From Gongronella butleri (taxonomy: Eukaryota; Mucoromycota; Mucoromycetes; Mucorales; Cunninghamellaceae): 64,000 nt of DNA. Position numbers and translations under genes: made by a program. This document shows, piece by piece, positions 37,712-47,313 of the stretch (its first letter is position 1; every line of letters begins with the position of its first letter). The notes beneath the pieces are model-generated. The model searched no databases. It was not told the DNA's origin and saw nothing but the letters and a program-made list of their open reading frames with translations. The stretch covers positions 186,001 through 250,000 of the forward strand of contig JAIWZP010000008.1 in NCBI GenBank assembly GCA_025201375.1. Direction: 5' to 3'.

Positions 37712-38744
37712 GGCCGCCGCACGGAAGAGAAAGGAAGCGAAAGAAACGGGAGGAAAAGAGAAGCGCTGGAAAACCAGCTACCGACATATTTAAGCTCGAT
37801 GTCCGATCCAGCACGTGGTGGCAAGCTGTTCTCCGCTCACTCGCTATTGCTTTGACGAACTAAATGGGACATCCACGCGTTACAAATTCTGTCAAATTGA
37901 GCAAAAGAATCAAAAATGATCCCAATTGCATGATGCACGACGTTCCTGCTTCTCGGTCAACCACCATCAAGCTGAATAATCACCGACGAGCAAAGTGCGC
38001 CATAACTCTAAATTGTAGTAAAAAATCTCCAGATCATCCGTCTGCAAAATCCAACATTTCCTAAATTTCGATCTTTGCACGCCAAAGTGTCGATCAAAAC
38101 GAACGAGTTTTGCATCAATGGAGCGAAGCGAGGATAATGTAACCATCATTGGATTTTTTGCAAAAGGACCCGCAAAGCATAGTCTTTGCACGATTTTCAA
38201 CCCAAGATGAGCATTTCATGCGCGATTTTTACGATACAAGCAATTGGCCATTTGCTAATCCGGATGCCCCGGTATGACGAAAGGTGTAGAATTCGATTCT
38301 CCATCGAATGAAACCCGTATATCGTACATGAATTGAGAGACAGTAAGATTGTGAGCGAGAGTGGAAAAAAAAAGAAAAAACGATATAAAAGCCCTCTTTT
38401 ACTGTATTTACAGCGCACTGCGGCGCCTGCCCCGGTTTTTGGGATGCCACATACAGTGTCATAGGTACAGTAAAAAAAAAACGCATTGCAAAAATGCGGA
38501 CTATGATAGCACTTCTCCTTGGCATTGTTTGGTGGCAAACCAAGCATGATTTTGCCACGAAAACAGTAATTTTTTTTTCAAAAATTCAATTTTGCTTGTC
38601 CGATAATAAAACGCGTATGATACAGTATGGTATACCGATACAGTATACAGTATGGGATGCCGATAGAGCGGTCACCTGTCTGTATTGTCACAATTTCAGT
38701 ACTGATTGATCCCCAAGTTTTTCTATCATAGGATATGGATCACA
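37712..38744. other. Intergenic region upstream of the pseudokinase gene
   Basis: No credible coding frame. From about 38,400 the sequence gains TACAGTA, ACTGTAT and GATAC words that mark the edge of a repeat island. Confidence 0.5.
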
Positions 38745-39830
38745 GTGAAACTGGCACCATTAAATAAAGAGTCACGCTTGAGGCTCATATGATACCGTAT
38801 ACGTAATTTCACAATTGTTTCACGCCCGATGATGAGCGACCACCTTTGCATGCTTGAAAAATTCGATCCAACATTTCAAAAAATTTCAACCTTGCTTGAT
38901 GTTCTCGGCAACAGTTTAGACAAGCAACACATGGCGGCGCTTTTACTGTATGATATCGTGTCGAAAGTATGATATGATACTGTATGATACCTGTTGAATC
39001 TCTATCGAACGAGATCAGTTTCATCGATGGATGGCTAAAACACGCCGAGAAAATCCACTTTTCTTCAAAATATCATATACGTATTTTAATGGCGATTTGT
39101 TCAACAACGGTGGTCTAGTCAATCCCCGATTTTTATGGAAGTTTTACTAACAAACAGGGAGGCAAAGCGCCTAATGGGATGACTCGCAGCGCGCTACTGT
39201 AGTAGTTTGGGTTTGAACGTTTTGCATCGGTCATTTCACCTGGCTGCAGCCCACTCAGCACATACTGTAAAATGGTGCAAAATAAAAAAGTAAAAAAAAA
39301 TAAAAGTAAAAAAAAAATTCTTGCAATCCACGCACCTTAATTTGGAAGCGTCAAACCTTAAATTTTTGCGAAAAAAATCATGCACAAAGTAGGCACTTTT
39401 CTCAGTCGATCGTCGTTCATGCGTCACTCTTTGCGATTTTTTTTTTCTTAAGGTGGGGCGATCTGTCATTTTGTCAGCCAATAACAAATTGTAGGAGTTA
39501 CCTGTTTGGGATGCATTGATCTCTCGGAGTTCGAAAAATCCAAATTAGGTATTTTCTGAGGTTGAAATGTGTGACCCCTGAAATTTTTAAAAGTGGTCGT
39601 AGCGCTTTGGGAGTTTAAGCATTTTTGTTGCAAATTTTGCGCTGAAAGCGATGTGGCTGTTTTTAAGCCGGGTCGACCATGCAGGTGGCGAAGTGAATGC
39701 AAAATACTGTAGTACAAATACCGTAGAAGGTTTTTGGCATTTTCAAATTTCAAGTCCAAAAAAAAATCGGGCGGGTCCGTCTTCTTAAGCACTGGGCTTA
39801 CAGAGTTTCCACTGTTCATACTGTATGCGC
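38745..39830. repeat. Dispersed repeat R1, copy B
   Basis: Same orientation as copy A (20770-21875). It carries GAAACTGGCACCATT at its left end (shared with the copy at 59,920), then GTTGAATCTCTATCGA, CCTAATGGGATGACTCGCAG, GCAGCCCACTCAGC, ATCCACGCACCTTAATTTGG, CTCAGTCGATCG and GGGTCGACCATGCAGGTGG. It has extra ACTGTATGATA-type words near 38,945-38,990 that the copy at 60,080 lacks. Confidence 0.85.
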
Positions 39831-40026
39831 GCCGTTGAAATGTTTTTGCACGCAAAGAGGGTTTTTTCACCCGCGAATATTATGATATCATAAAAATGCA
39901 AATGCACGCAAACACCTTTCGTTGGCGCGCACCGCATCATCAGTCCACGCAAACTTTACTCTGGATGGGCACCAATTGAATTTTTACGTAGGGCACGCGA
40001 AGTTTTATTTTTTATTTTTATTTTTT

Positions 40027-40580
40027 TTGTTGTTGCAAGATCCGGGCATGCATTTCTGGATTGAACAATTTAATCGCATCCATTGGGGGATTTTTGTCGA
40101 ACTGCTTGGCGTACTTGTGGCAGGTTGACCGCGAGAACTTTACCTCACGAGAAACCTGCGCGTACGTTAAGCGGTTCACGTACCGTAGATGCACTCCCAG
40201 ATCTTGTACTGTTTCTCGGAGGAGATCACCTGTACCGAGGGCGGCCGTTGTTGCATGGGCTGTCTTTGGCGTGGCCTGTATGCCAAATCAATAAAGCCGG
40301 TAGCTGGCGTCGTCGTTGGGCTAACCGGATGAGAAGCCGGCTCTTCCACAGGCAACTCGATGATGTTCACCTGCTGCATCATCATCGTTGCTGTTTCTCC
40401 TTCTTCGTCTTGATAAAACGCACTCACAGGCGCGATGGCCAACTGGCCCAACATTGCGCTTGCTTCTTCTTGGGCCCACTGCTGCTCGGCCACCCTTTCC
40501 TCGAATTGCACGAGCTCCAAGTCTCTCTCAATGTGCATCAGGTCGAGCAAAAAATTAGGTGGGGCGCGAGGACCTGCCAT
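40027..40580 (-). pseudogene. Transposase-like ORF with helix-turn-helix, frameshifted
   Basis: A frame opening at 40580 gives an acidic, Gln/Pro-rich protein ending in EKQYKIWECI. A frame shift near 40,190 then continues the sense with RYVNRLTYAQVSREVKFSRS and CHKYAKQFDKNPPM, which has the spacing of a homeodomain-like helix-turn-helix as in Tc1/pogo-type transposases. No catalytic domain follows. The link between the two parts is inferred from sense continuity only. Confidence 0.4.
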
Positions 40581-40599
40581 TATTACAACACCGAGTGAG

Positions 40600-41023
40600 T
40601 TTGATAACATGGACGGGCGAGATGTTGCGGGTGATGATCATTGGCATACCCTTTCTTGATGCGGAGCTTGTAGACTTGATTGTGTTCGAGATAGAATTGT
40701 GCCCGATCGGCGCCTTTGGCGATGTACCGCGTGATGTATGCAATTGCCTTTGGGGATTTGCAAACTTTCACGTTGATGTGGCAGTTGTATTTGAGCAAGA
40801 GATAGGGATTGTACGGTACAACTCTGGAATTGTCGAAGTGAACGTCGTCGCATCGGCCCCAGCCTTCAATGACGTGCCCAGGTCCTTGTTGGCGGCGGCG
40901 GACGACGTGATCGTTGGCAGATGTCCTGCAGGTAGCGATCTACAGCCTCCAATCCAAACCTCGACATCATGACAGCCTAGAAAAAAAAAAGTGAGTTGGA
41001 GCCCTTACAAAAAAAAAAAAAAA

Positions 41024-41070
<47 letters not shown>

Positions 41071-41660
41071 GGCTTACTTCATCCCATATGATGAGCTTTG
41101 CATCAATTGCCAATTCGGAGCGACGATCTTGGCGGCTGTAGAAGCACGTGCTGCTCTCGTTCAAGTCGTGCACTGGAATGCCAAATCGAATGTGGGCCGT
41201 GCGGCCTCCAGGAAGCAATTGGGCGGCAACAGCGGACGTGGCGACGGGTAAAGCCAGATGGTCGTGGCCACGGCATTTAACAATCGCGTCTTTTCGGTAC
41301 CAGCGGGGCCATCAATAAGCTCTTTTACCACGTTTGACCGCCGATTCATTTGGGGTGACTCGCGCCGCGTCGATTAGGCTTCCAAAGCGCGAACAGCTCT
41401 TCAAAGCGCCTCAACATGAACCATTTCTCACCAAGAGCTCATTGATGTCTGTCAGAGCTTGCTGGTGACTGGCGTGAATGGCATCTTGGGGCAAAGGATC
41501 GCAAGGCGCACGTGGAGACGCGCATGATATGCATGGTGCCTGTGGACGTGGTCTTCGGCAAGCTTGTTCTTGAAACGCTCCCAGAGAGCAAGGTGCGAGG
41601 GGGGCAAGCAATGGGAGAGGACCAACTCGCGGGCTTCGCGTCTTTGACTCCCTTGTCTAA
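40600..41660 (-). pseudogene. Rearranged Helitron remnant (Rep and PIF1-type helicase fragments)
   Basis: Pieces of a Helitron replication protein can be read on the minus strand. Going 5' to 3': LALWERFKNKLAEDH (about 41,590), a P-loop GPAGTEKT (about 41,310; Glu replaces the usual Gly), LLPGGRTAHIRFGIP and LIIWDE (41,220-41,080), an intron-like gap (40977-41077), AVMMSRFGLEAVDRYLQDI (40,976 down), then VVPYNPYLLLKYNCHINVKV and AYITRYIAKGADRA (about 40,820-40,690). The last block belongs to the Rep half and normally precedes the helicase, so the order is permuted. Stops and frame shifts between blocks show it is dead as one protein. Helitron ends were not identified. Confidence 0.8.
41028..41067. 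repeat. (GA)n microsatellite inside the Helitron intron-like gap
   Basis: About 20 GA units, preceded on the plus strand by an A16 run. They lie between the two halves of the helicase Walker B region. Confidence 0.9.
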
Positions 41661-42034
41661 AACACCGTAAAAATAAAGAGGCGAAAGGCGTGAGTTTTGG
41701 AGATTTTTTTTTTCTTGGCGACGCGTTTACCTCATGGGCTCAGGGAGTTGTACCGACCCAGGAAAACTGGCGCCATAGACAGCATCAAAAGGTTGTATTT
41801 CATAAAAACAAAGGAAACAGACCAAAGGCGCGATTTCTTGCGAAAAGTAAAAAAGCAGGAAAGAAAAAAAAACAAAACAAAAAGAGACCGCGGCGGGCAA
41901 AAAGGGGCGGCCCCAGTACAGGAACGCCTACCAAAAAAGGGCAAACCTGTCAATTTTTGCCTCCCCCTGACAATTGCAAGGTCTGTGCCATTGTCAAGAG
42001 GGACAGGCACTGGTGGCACCAAGGTGGGGAAACG

Positions 42035-42480
42035 CCAAAAAAAAAAAAAAAAAAAAAGCGTGATGACATACAGGCCCGCCAGCCATCACGAAGAAAAAAA
42101 GGTTTGGCCGTCTCCCCAACAAAACACGTCACAGGACGGCGCTGGGACAGGCAGGATCGCCCTGTGCATGCACTGGTGATGACACCAAAAAAAAAAAAAA
42201 AAAAAGCGTGCCATGCACGCCCAGCGCTTGACAGATATCTTGTTTGACGCCCGTACGCCCGTAAAAAAATGAATCACCCTAATCTCCCTAATTGATTATA
42301 GTATGACACGCTTGATTTGAAATCTCATCTGATGCGTCTGTCTCTCAAAGTCTCAAACCAAAAAAAAAGGTCATGAACTGGTGGCGGCGAGTAAGGTTGG
42401 CGACCAAAAAAAAAAAAAAAAAAAAAGGTCATGACATGCTCGTACTTTACACGTCCAGCGCTTCACATTTTGTTTGAAAG
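42035..42480. repeat. Cluster of A-run-bearing repeat units
   Basis: Three long A-runs (near 42,035, 42,185 and 42,405) are each preceded by CC or ACC and followed by related sequence (GCGTGATGACAT, GCGTGCCATGCACG, GGTCATGACATGCTCG). The latter two are followed by CCCAGCGCTTGACA... or TCCAGCGCTTCACA... and then TTTG(A/T)... blocks. They look like diverged copies of one A-tailed unit. Confidence 0.5.
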
Positions 42481-43189
42481 CCGGTAAAGAAGATGATGCC
42501 GAGTCAGTCATCAGGTTTCTGCTGCCTGCGCACATACCATCTCCTTATTTTTGAGAAGAACAGGCAGTGGTGCCCCGAGAGCGCGTGACCGGTACAGAGT
42601 TTTGCGCAGGGGAGGAAAAAAAAAAGGCAATTGGCTACAGTATCTATAATGACATTCCAGAAGGGACAACCACGTGGGACATTTACGGCACGGGCCCCAT
42701 TTTCGCGAATGCTATTTTGACACAGAACCTGCCACGGACGCGTACAATCGGCGACAATGGTGCGTCAAATGAGCCAACGAACACGCGCCAATTGAGTTTT
42801 TTTGGGGGGGTTTTCCGCCTTTTTCAGCGATTTACTCGAAACTTTTCTATGATAAGCGGTTATACTGCATGGAGCATTTCTGTTCAGAATTCTTTTCTCT
42901 ACAATTTCTCTGAGCCAAGAAAAAGCTGAGAGTCAAACGCGAGCTTAATAATTGCGCAAAACCCAAAAAGTGTCGAAAAACACGATTTTTGACGCTCTGT
43001 AGCTCGACAGCCATAAAAAATCGGTTGGATCTCACCGGGACCACTCTTCACGAATTTGTTTTCTCTATCAATTGGCCAAAAACCTCATTTTTCTCGGAAT
43101 CCCGTTTTTACCGTTATTAGGCCTATGATACGAAACTGGTGCTTTCTCTCGGAAACTCGGTTAACTGGTCCCAAATTTGGACCAGTTGT

Positions 43190-43500
43190 TGGTAGACCCA
43201 ATTCTTCAGCGGTTGTTAATTATTTTGGGAATCGAATCACTCAGTCTCGAAAAATCTCAAGATTCGTGTTTGCTAGTGAATTCCAGAGCCAAAAAATATT
43301 TTACGCGTTCCTTCCGATGAGCTTGACCATCTGGCTCCAAATTTAAACCAGTGGATACTCGACTCAAAAATCCAATCATTCCAAGTTTTTTCGCAAATCG
43401 GATCACTTAGTCTTGAGAAATCTCGAGATTCGTGTTCGCTACTGTAGTAAGAACACAGAGCAAAATATATACTGTATTTTACGCGTTTAAGATACTGTAA
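43190..43500. repeat. Degenerate tandem duplication, unit about 165 nt
   Basis: Two adjacent units share TC(A/T)C(T/A)(C/T)AGTCT(C/T)GA(A/G)AAATCTC followed by AGATTCGTGTT(T/C)GCTA and a downstream TATTTTACGCGTT block. Confidence 0.6.
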
Positions 43501-43539
43501 CATACAGTAACGCTTGAATCACGGGCAAAGCCACGACGA

Positions 43540-43835
43540 CTTTGATACGTATTTTTGAGCAGGGTCGACCATGCAGATGGACAGATGAATGCAAATAGTA
43601 CAAATCTGAAGTTTTTGGCATTTTCGAGTAAAAAAAATTTGAGCGGGTCCGTCTTGAGCGCTGGGCCAGAGTTTATGCCATGACGCATTTTTCATAGGCG
43701 ACAAGTAGGTTGTAAAAAATTTCTGGAAGTACAGTGTGCCGGCAAACTCTGGAAAACACACTTTTTGATTTTTAAAAGGTAAATGTGTACGTTTTTATAA
43801 ATGGTAGCGCAGTGATTAAGGCATCGAAATGATAG
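43540..43835. repeat. Dispersed repeat R1, copy E (3' part only)
   Basis: It matches the right end of copy A: GGGTCGACCATGCAGATGGA, CAGATGAATG, TTTTTGGCATTTTCGAGT, ATTTCTGGAAG, GCCGGCAAA and GTGTACGTTTTTA. Confidence 0.8.
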
Positions 43836-46243
43836 AACGCGCCCGTTTCTGTCCAATGAGATCAAACTATGGACAGATCAAACGCTTTATTTGTGTGCAA
43901 AAATAAAAAAAAACAGATGAATGTTGTGCATTTGTGCATTTACTTGGGTGCTTGCTGTAATACTTACTGATTTTTTTTACACTTGGCAGAAGGTCAAATT
44001 TGTGATATGTATGGACAGGCAGCCAGAGCCGAACCAGCATCGTGTTTGCCAAACTAAAACAGAAAATACGAGTTTTCAGAGTAATTGCGTGCACAGTGCG
44101 CACCAAGTCGCCATACCCCAACGCGATCTCTCCAAAACACAAGCGCTTTTAGCGTCCTTGATCAGTCAAATTCATTGGAGGTGACTCGCGCGCTGATATT
44201 ATACCTGTTCATGTTAAAACTAGTGATACTTTGATATTATTATACATTTTATTATTCAGTGCATGCACCATACCGACTTGGCTCAATTCCACCTATCATT
44301 TTACGATGCTGCGACACATCTTTGTACGTTTCAAGTAGGGCGCTGATCAGGTTCCTTTGGGGCAGCGCAGCATTTATTGAAAATAGCTGAAAAGCACGTG
44401 TCGCGCTGGTCTGGCGCTCTGGGTTCCGCGGCTTACGTACACAGAACTCGGACGTCCACGGCGCATCTCTACAGAAATATTAATAAGGAATGCGCAGCGC
44501 GGGTATAAGAAATGGCGGGTGAAAATACAACAAAACCAAAAAAAAAAATCGCACGACATTTCAGGGCCAGCCGATTCCGATCAGGCACGTTGGCTGCATG
44601 CAGGGTCCGGTAACGCCAACGGCACCGTGAGATAGGCCTATATGAATCCGGTTGCCGGAATTGGCGAGGGTGGAGGGGAAGGGGAGCACTTTTACGTGAT
44701 GACCTTGGCATTTGTTGGGTTCGCTTCTGGTCGATGCTGAAAAATCAGGTTTGCTACTTGTACTTTCTTTAAAAGTCGTGAAGCATCGAGTCATGTGCAT
44801 GCGCCGCACGATCAGGGTCAAGGAAGGGCCGGTGTTTTGCGCGCGTGATGTGATATTTTCCGCATTTTTGACGCGCTGCGCCGAGAGCAAGCTTGATTTG
44901 GTTGGGGCTGCAGCCACAGACATCTCCTTTTTGGCCATGATGCCATGCCGCGCTGCTGCGGCGGCATTGATTTAAGCTCGTGCGGATGCGATTGGTGCGT
45001 CTCGAATGATAAAGAGCAAATGTTCACTCGGTTGCCGTGGCACGACTTGCATGTGCTTGGCAATTTTTTTTTTAGATTGGCCTGAGCGCCTGGTGCTCAG
45101 GCATAAAAAAGTGTGTAGATCAGCTGGCTATAATGCAGATGCATCTGAAAGCAAGCTTGCTGAGTCTGTGCCGTGCTGACTACACCTGCAAGGGCACCCA
45201 AAAAAAAAAAAAAAAAGCGGGCAAGCGGAAAGACGACCATGCGATGTCTGGCCCTGAATAGGAGATTATGCAGCCGCGGGCGGCGGCGGGGAAAAAATAA
45301 AAAATAAAAAATAAAAATAAATTGAGGGACCGGGTTCGGCAAGGCAACAGAGAACAACAGGTATTTTGTTTGTAAAAAAAATAAAAAAAAAATAGCCACG
45401 TGGGCAAGCGTCATGGCAGCCCATGTTTCTACCTTTCTTTTATTTCATTTCACATTTCAATGGGCCCTGCAAGCCATTGCTACCTCTTGGCCATTGGAAC
45501 ATCAGCGTTCCTGAGCCACGCTGTGGAACAAAAAGAAGAAAAGGAAGAAATGCCAAGCCCATCCCATGGCTTCGGATACCCGGAACAGAGTTCCTGGGCA
45601 AGCCCTGAATGACTTTCCGCCGCAATAATCAAATTGTCCATGTTTTTTTTTAAAAAAAAAATCTCGTCTTCCCCCCCCCTTGTTTCAAGGGCCATAAAGA
45701 TAAGCGTGCACTCCGCCGATTGAAAAAGAGTTTCGAGTCTGGGCAATACTTCATGGCGCATCATTTGATCGAGAAACAAAAAAGGGTGCGTGTCAAAACT
45801 AGGTGCGCATATTTGGCCCATTGGCGGCCAATGGCGAAGCCAGAGGTCGCTGGGGCGGTGAGTTGTGCGGGGAGTAAGTGTGTGACGAATCCAGGCCAAA
45901 AGTCTAGTTTTTTGCTGCGAGCAATTTGGGGCTCATTTGTTCATCGAGCAGCGCAAATATGTTTCTCCTCATTGCGGGCCTTTTATGGCGATTTTGCGTC
46001 ACCCAAAAAAAAAGTAGGGTAACACACTACTCGATGAAAAAAAAAAAACATCTGCCACGCCCGTCTTTTTTTTTTCACGACCCCCTTTTTTTTCTTTCTG
46101 CACTCCTCCCTCTTCCTCGCTTTTTCGTTGTTTTTTTTTTTCTTTCTTCTCTCTTACTCTTTGTTCTCATCCCCCCCTTTTTTCTCATCTTTTTTCTTCT
46201 CTTACGTCTTTTTTGTTTCTTCAAGACAATTAATGAAAAAAGC

Positions 46244-46420
46244 ATGTGCACGCAAGCCCTCATGATGATTTCCACCGGAACCTTGGCCACAAGCAACTCA
46301 CGACACGCGCCGCGGGAGGATCTTCCAAAGATGCAGCAGCGACGTGGCGCCAACGAGGTTCATTGTTTTTTTTGCGGGTCCAACAAACACAAATCCTCTG
46401 ACTGCCCCATGCACGCCTGA
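46244..46420 (+). CDS. Small zinc-knuckle (CCHC) protein, 58 aa
   Basis: A short single-exon frame after a CT-rich leader of about 150 nt. The C-terminus carries one complete CX2CX4HX4C knuckle, HCFFCGSNKHKSSDC, five residues before the stop. Such knuckles bind single-stranded nucleic acid or proteins. The N-terminal 40 residues have no motif. A small out-of-frame upstream ATG at 46233 would initiate an overlapping 10-codon frame. It could also be the last exon of a longer gene, but no upstream exon was found, or a retroelement Gag remnant, though no other retroelement parts are nearby. Confidence 0.5.
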   Translation: MCTQALMMISTGTLATSNSRHAPREDLPKMQQRRGANEVHCFFCGSNKHKSSDCPMHA

Positions 46421-47313
46421 ATTGGCGACGCCCCCCTTTTTTTTCTCACTCGTGTATATTCATTCCTTTTTTCTTTCTTTCTCATGCCATCTTATTTTTT
46501 CTCTCTAAACTCTGTATCATATTGACATTTTGATGATTATATCTATTACAAAAGGCCCACGACTTGGTCGTTTCGTTTGGTCCTCGGCCTCCTCTCCTAT
46601 TTTTTACTCGCTCTCTCTCTCTCTCTTTGCATCCAATTGTCATTCATCGTCTTGCATACCATTTTTTTTCCTATGATCTTGTCACAACTGCTCCTAAAAT
46701 CACGCGTTATTGAGGTTGCTCTGTCATCTCCCTCCTATTTTTTTTTTTTTTTTTTACGTTTTTTTCTCCTTGACATCACCCACTTTTCCCGCGCAAGGGT
46801 TTCCGTATTTATTTTTTTTGTTGTCGTGGGCCTCCCTGCATAAGCGAATAAAGTTCCTTGAATCTCGGTCAAAAGCTGCATTTACGTCATCTGGGGCCAT
46901 TTTGTATCACGTTGGGGCGGAAGACCAGCTCTTGGACGGACCCCAGGCGAGCCGCAGGGCGAGGAAGAGGGGGGATTAAACGTGGGACGCGGCGGTGGGG
47001 GCGAGGGCAAGGAAGAAAATAAAAGGGACATGTGTTCGTCTGTGTCCCTGACACATGCTTTTTTCATTTGTGTGATTCGGCGGGGGCAATTTGAGATAAA
47101 ACGTGTGATTTCTTCGTCACGGTACCTGGTGGCCATCGGAAAAGAGAAAAAAAAAAAGAAAAAGAGCATCTGACGCGCGCGCTGAGCTTGAAATAGAATT
47201 GGGCAACGGCGGTGCTTTTTTTGTTTTTTTTTTGTGGACGTGTGCTTGTTTTTTTTTCTGTCTCGTTCCTTTTTCCCCCTTCCCCCTTTTTTTCTTTGGT
47301 TGTGTATTGACCG
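46421..47313. other. Intergenic region between the zinc-knuckle and SANT-WD40 genes
   Basis: CT-rich and T-rich tracts dominate, with a second strongly CT-rich leader at about 47,210-47,310. No coding content is recognised. Confidence 0.5.

Larger units (their letters stand above)
41661..46243. other. Repeat-rich intergenic region without a supported gene
   Basis: It holds A-tailed repeat units (42,035-42,480), AT-rich diverged repeats (42,700-43,835), a short hairpin (45,080-45,102) and several homopolymers. The right end (46,080-46,230) is CT-rich and probably the leader of the zinc-knuckle gene. A 125-codon minus-strand frame at 44561-44938 has a higher GC content than its surroundings but no recognisable domain. 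Confidence 0.5.

Noticed and set aside
41690..42247. 185-codon Lys-rich open frame
   Set aside because: The lysines come from long A-runs of the repeat units at 42.0-42.3 kb; the rest has no protein-like pattern.
43802..43895. Possible tRNA gene
   Set aside because: The A-box-like part is present but no acceptable T-arm/B-box or acceptor stem can be drawn.
44561..44938. 125-codon minus-strand frame with ATG start and higher GC content
   Set aside because: No domain, no clear promoter or polyadenylation signal, and no splice extension found. It could be real but is not supported.
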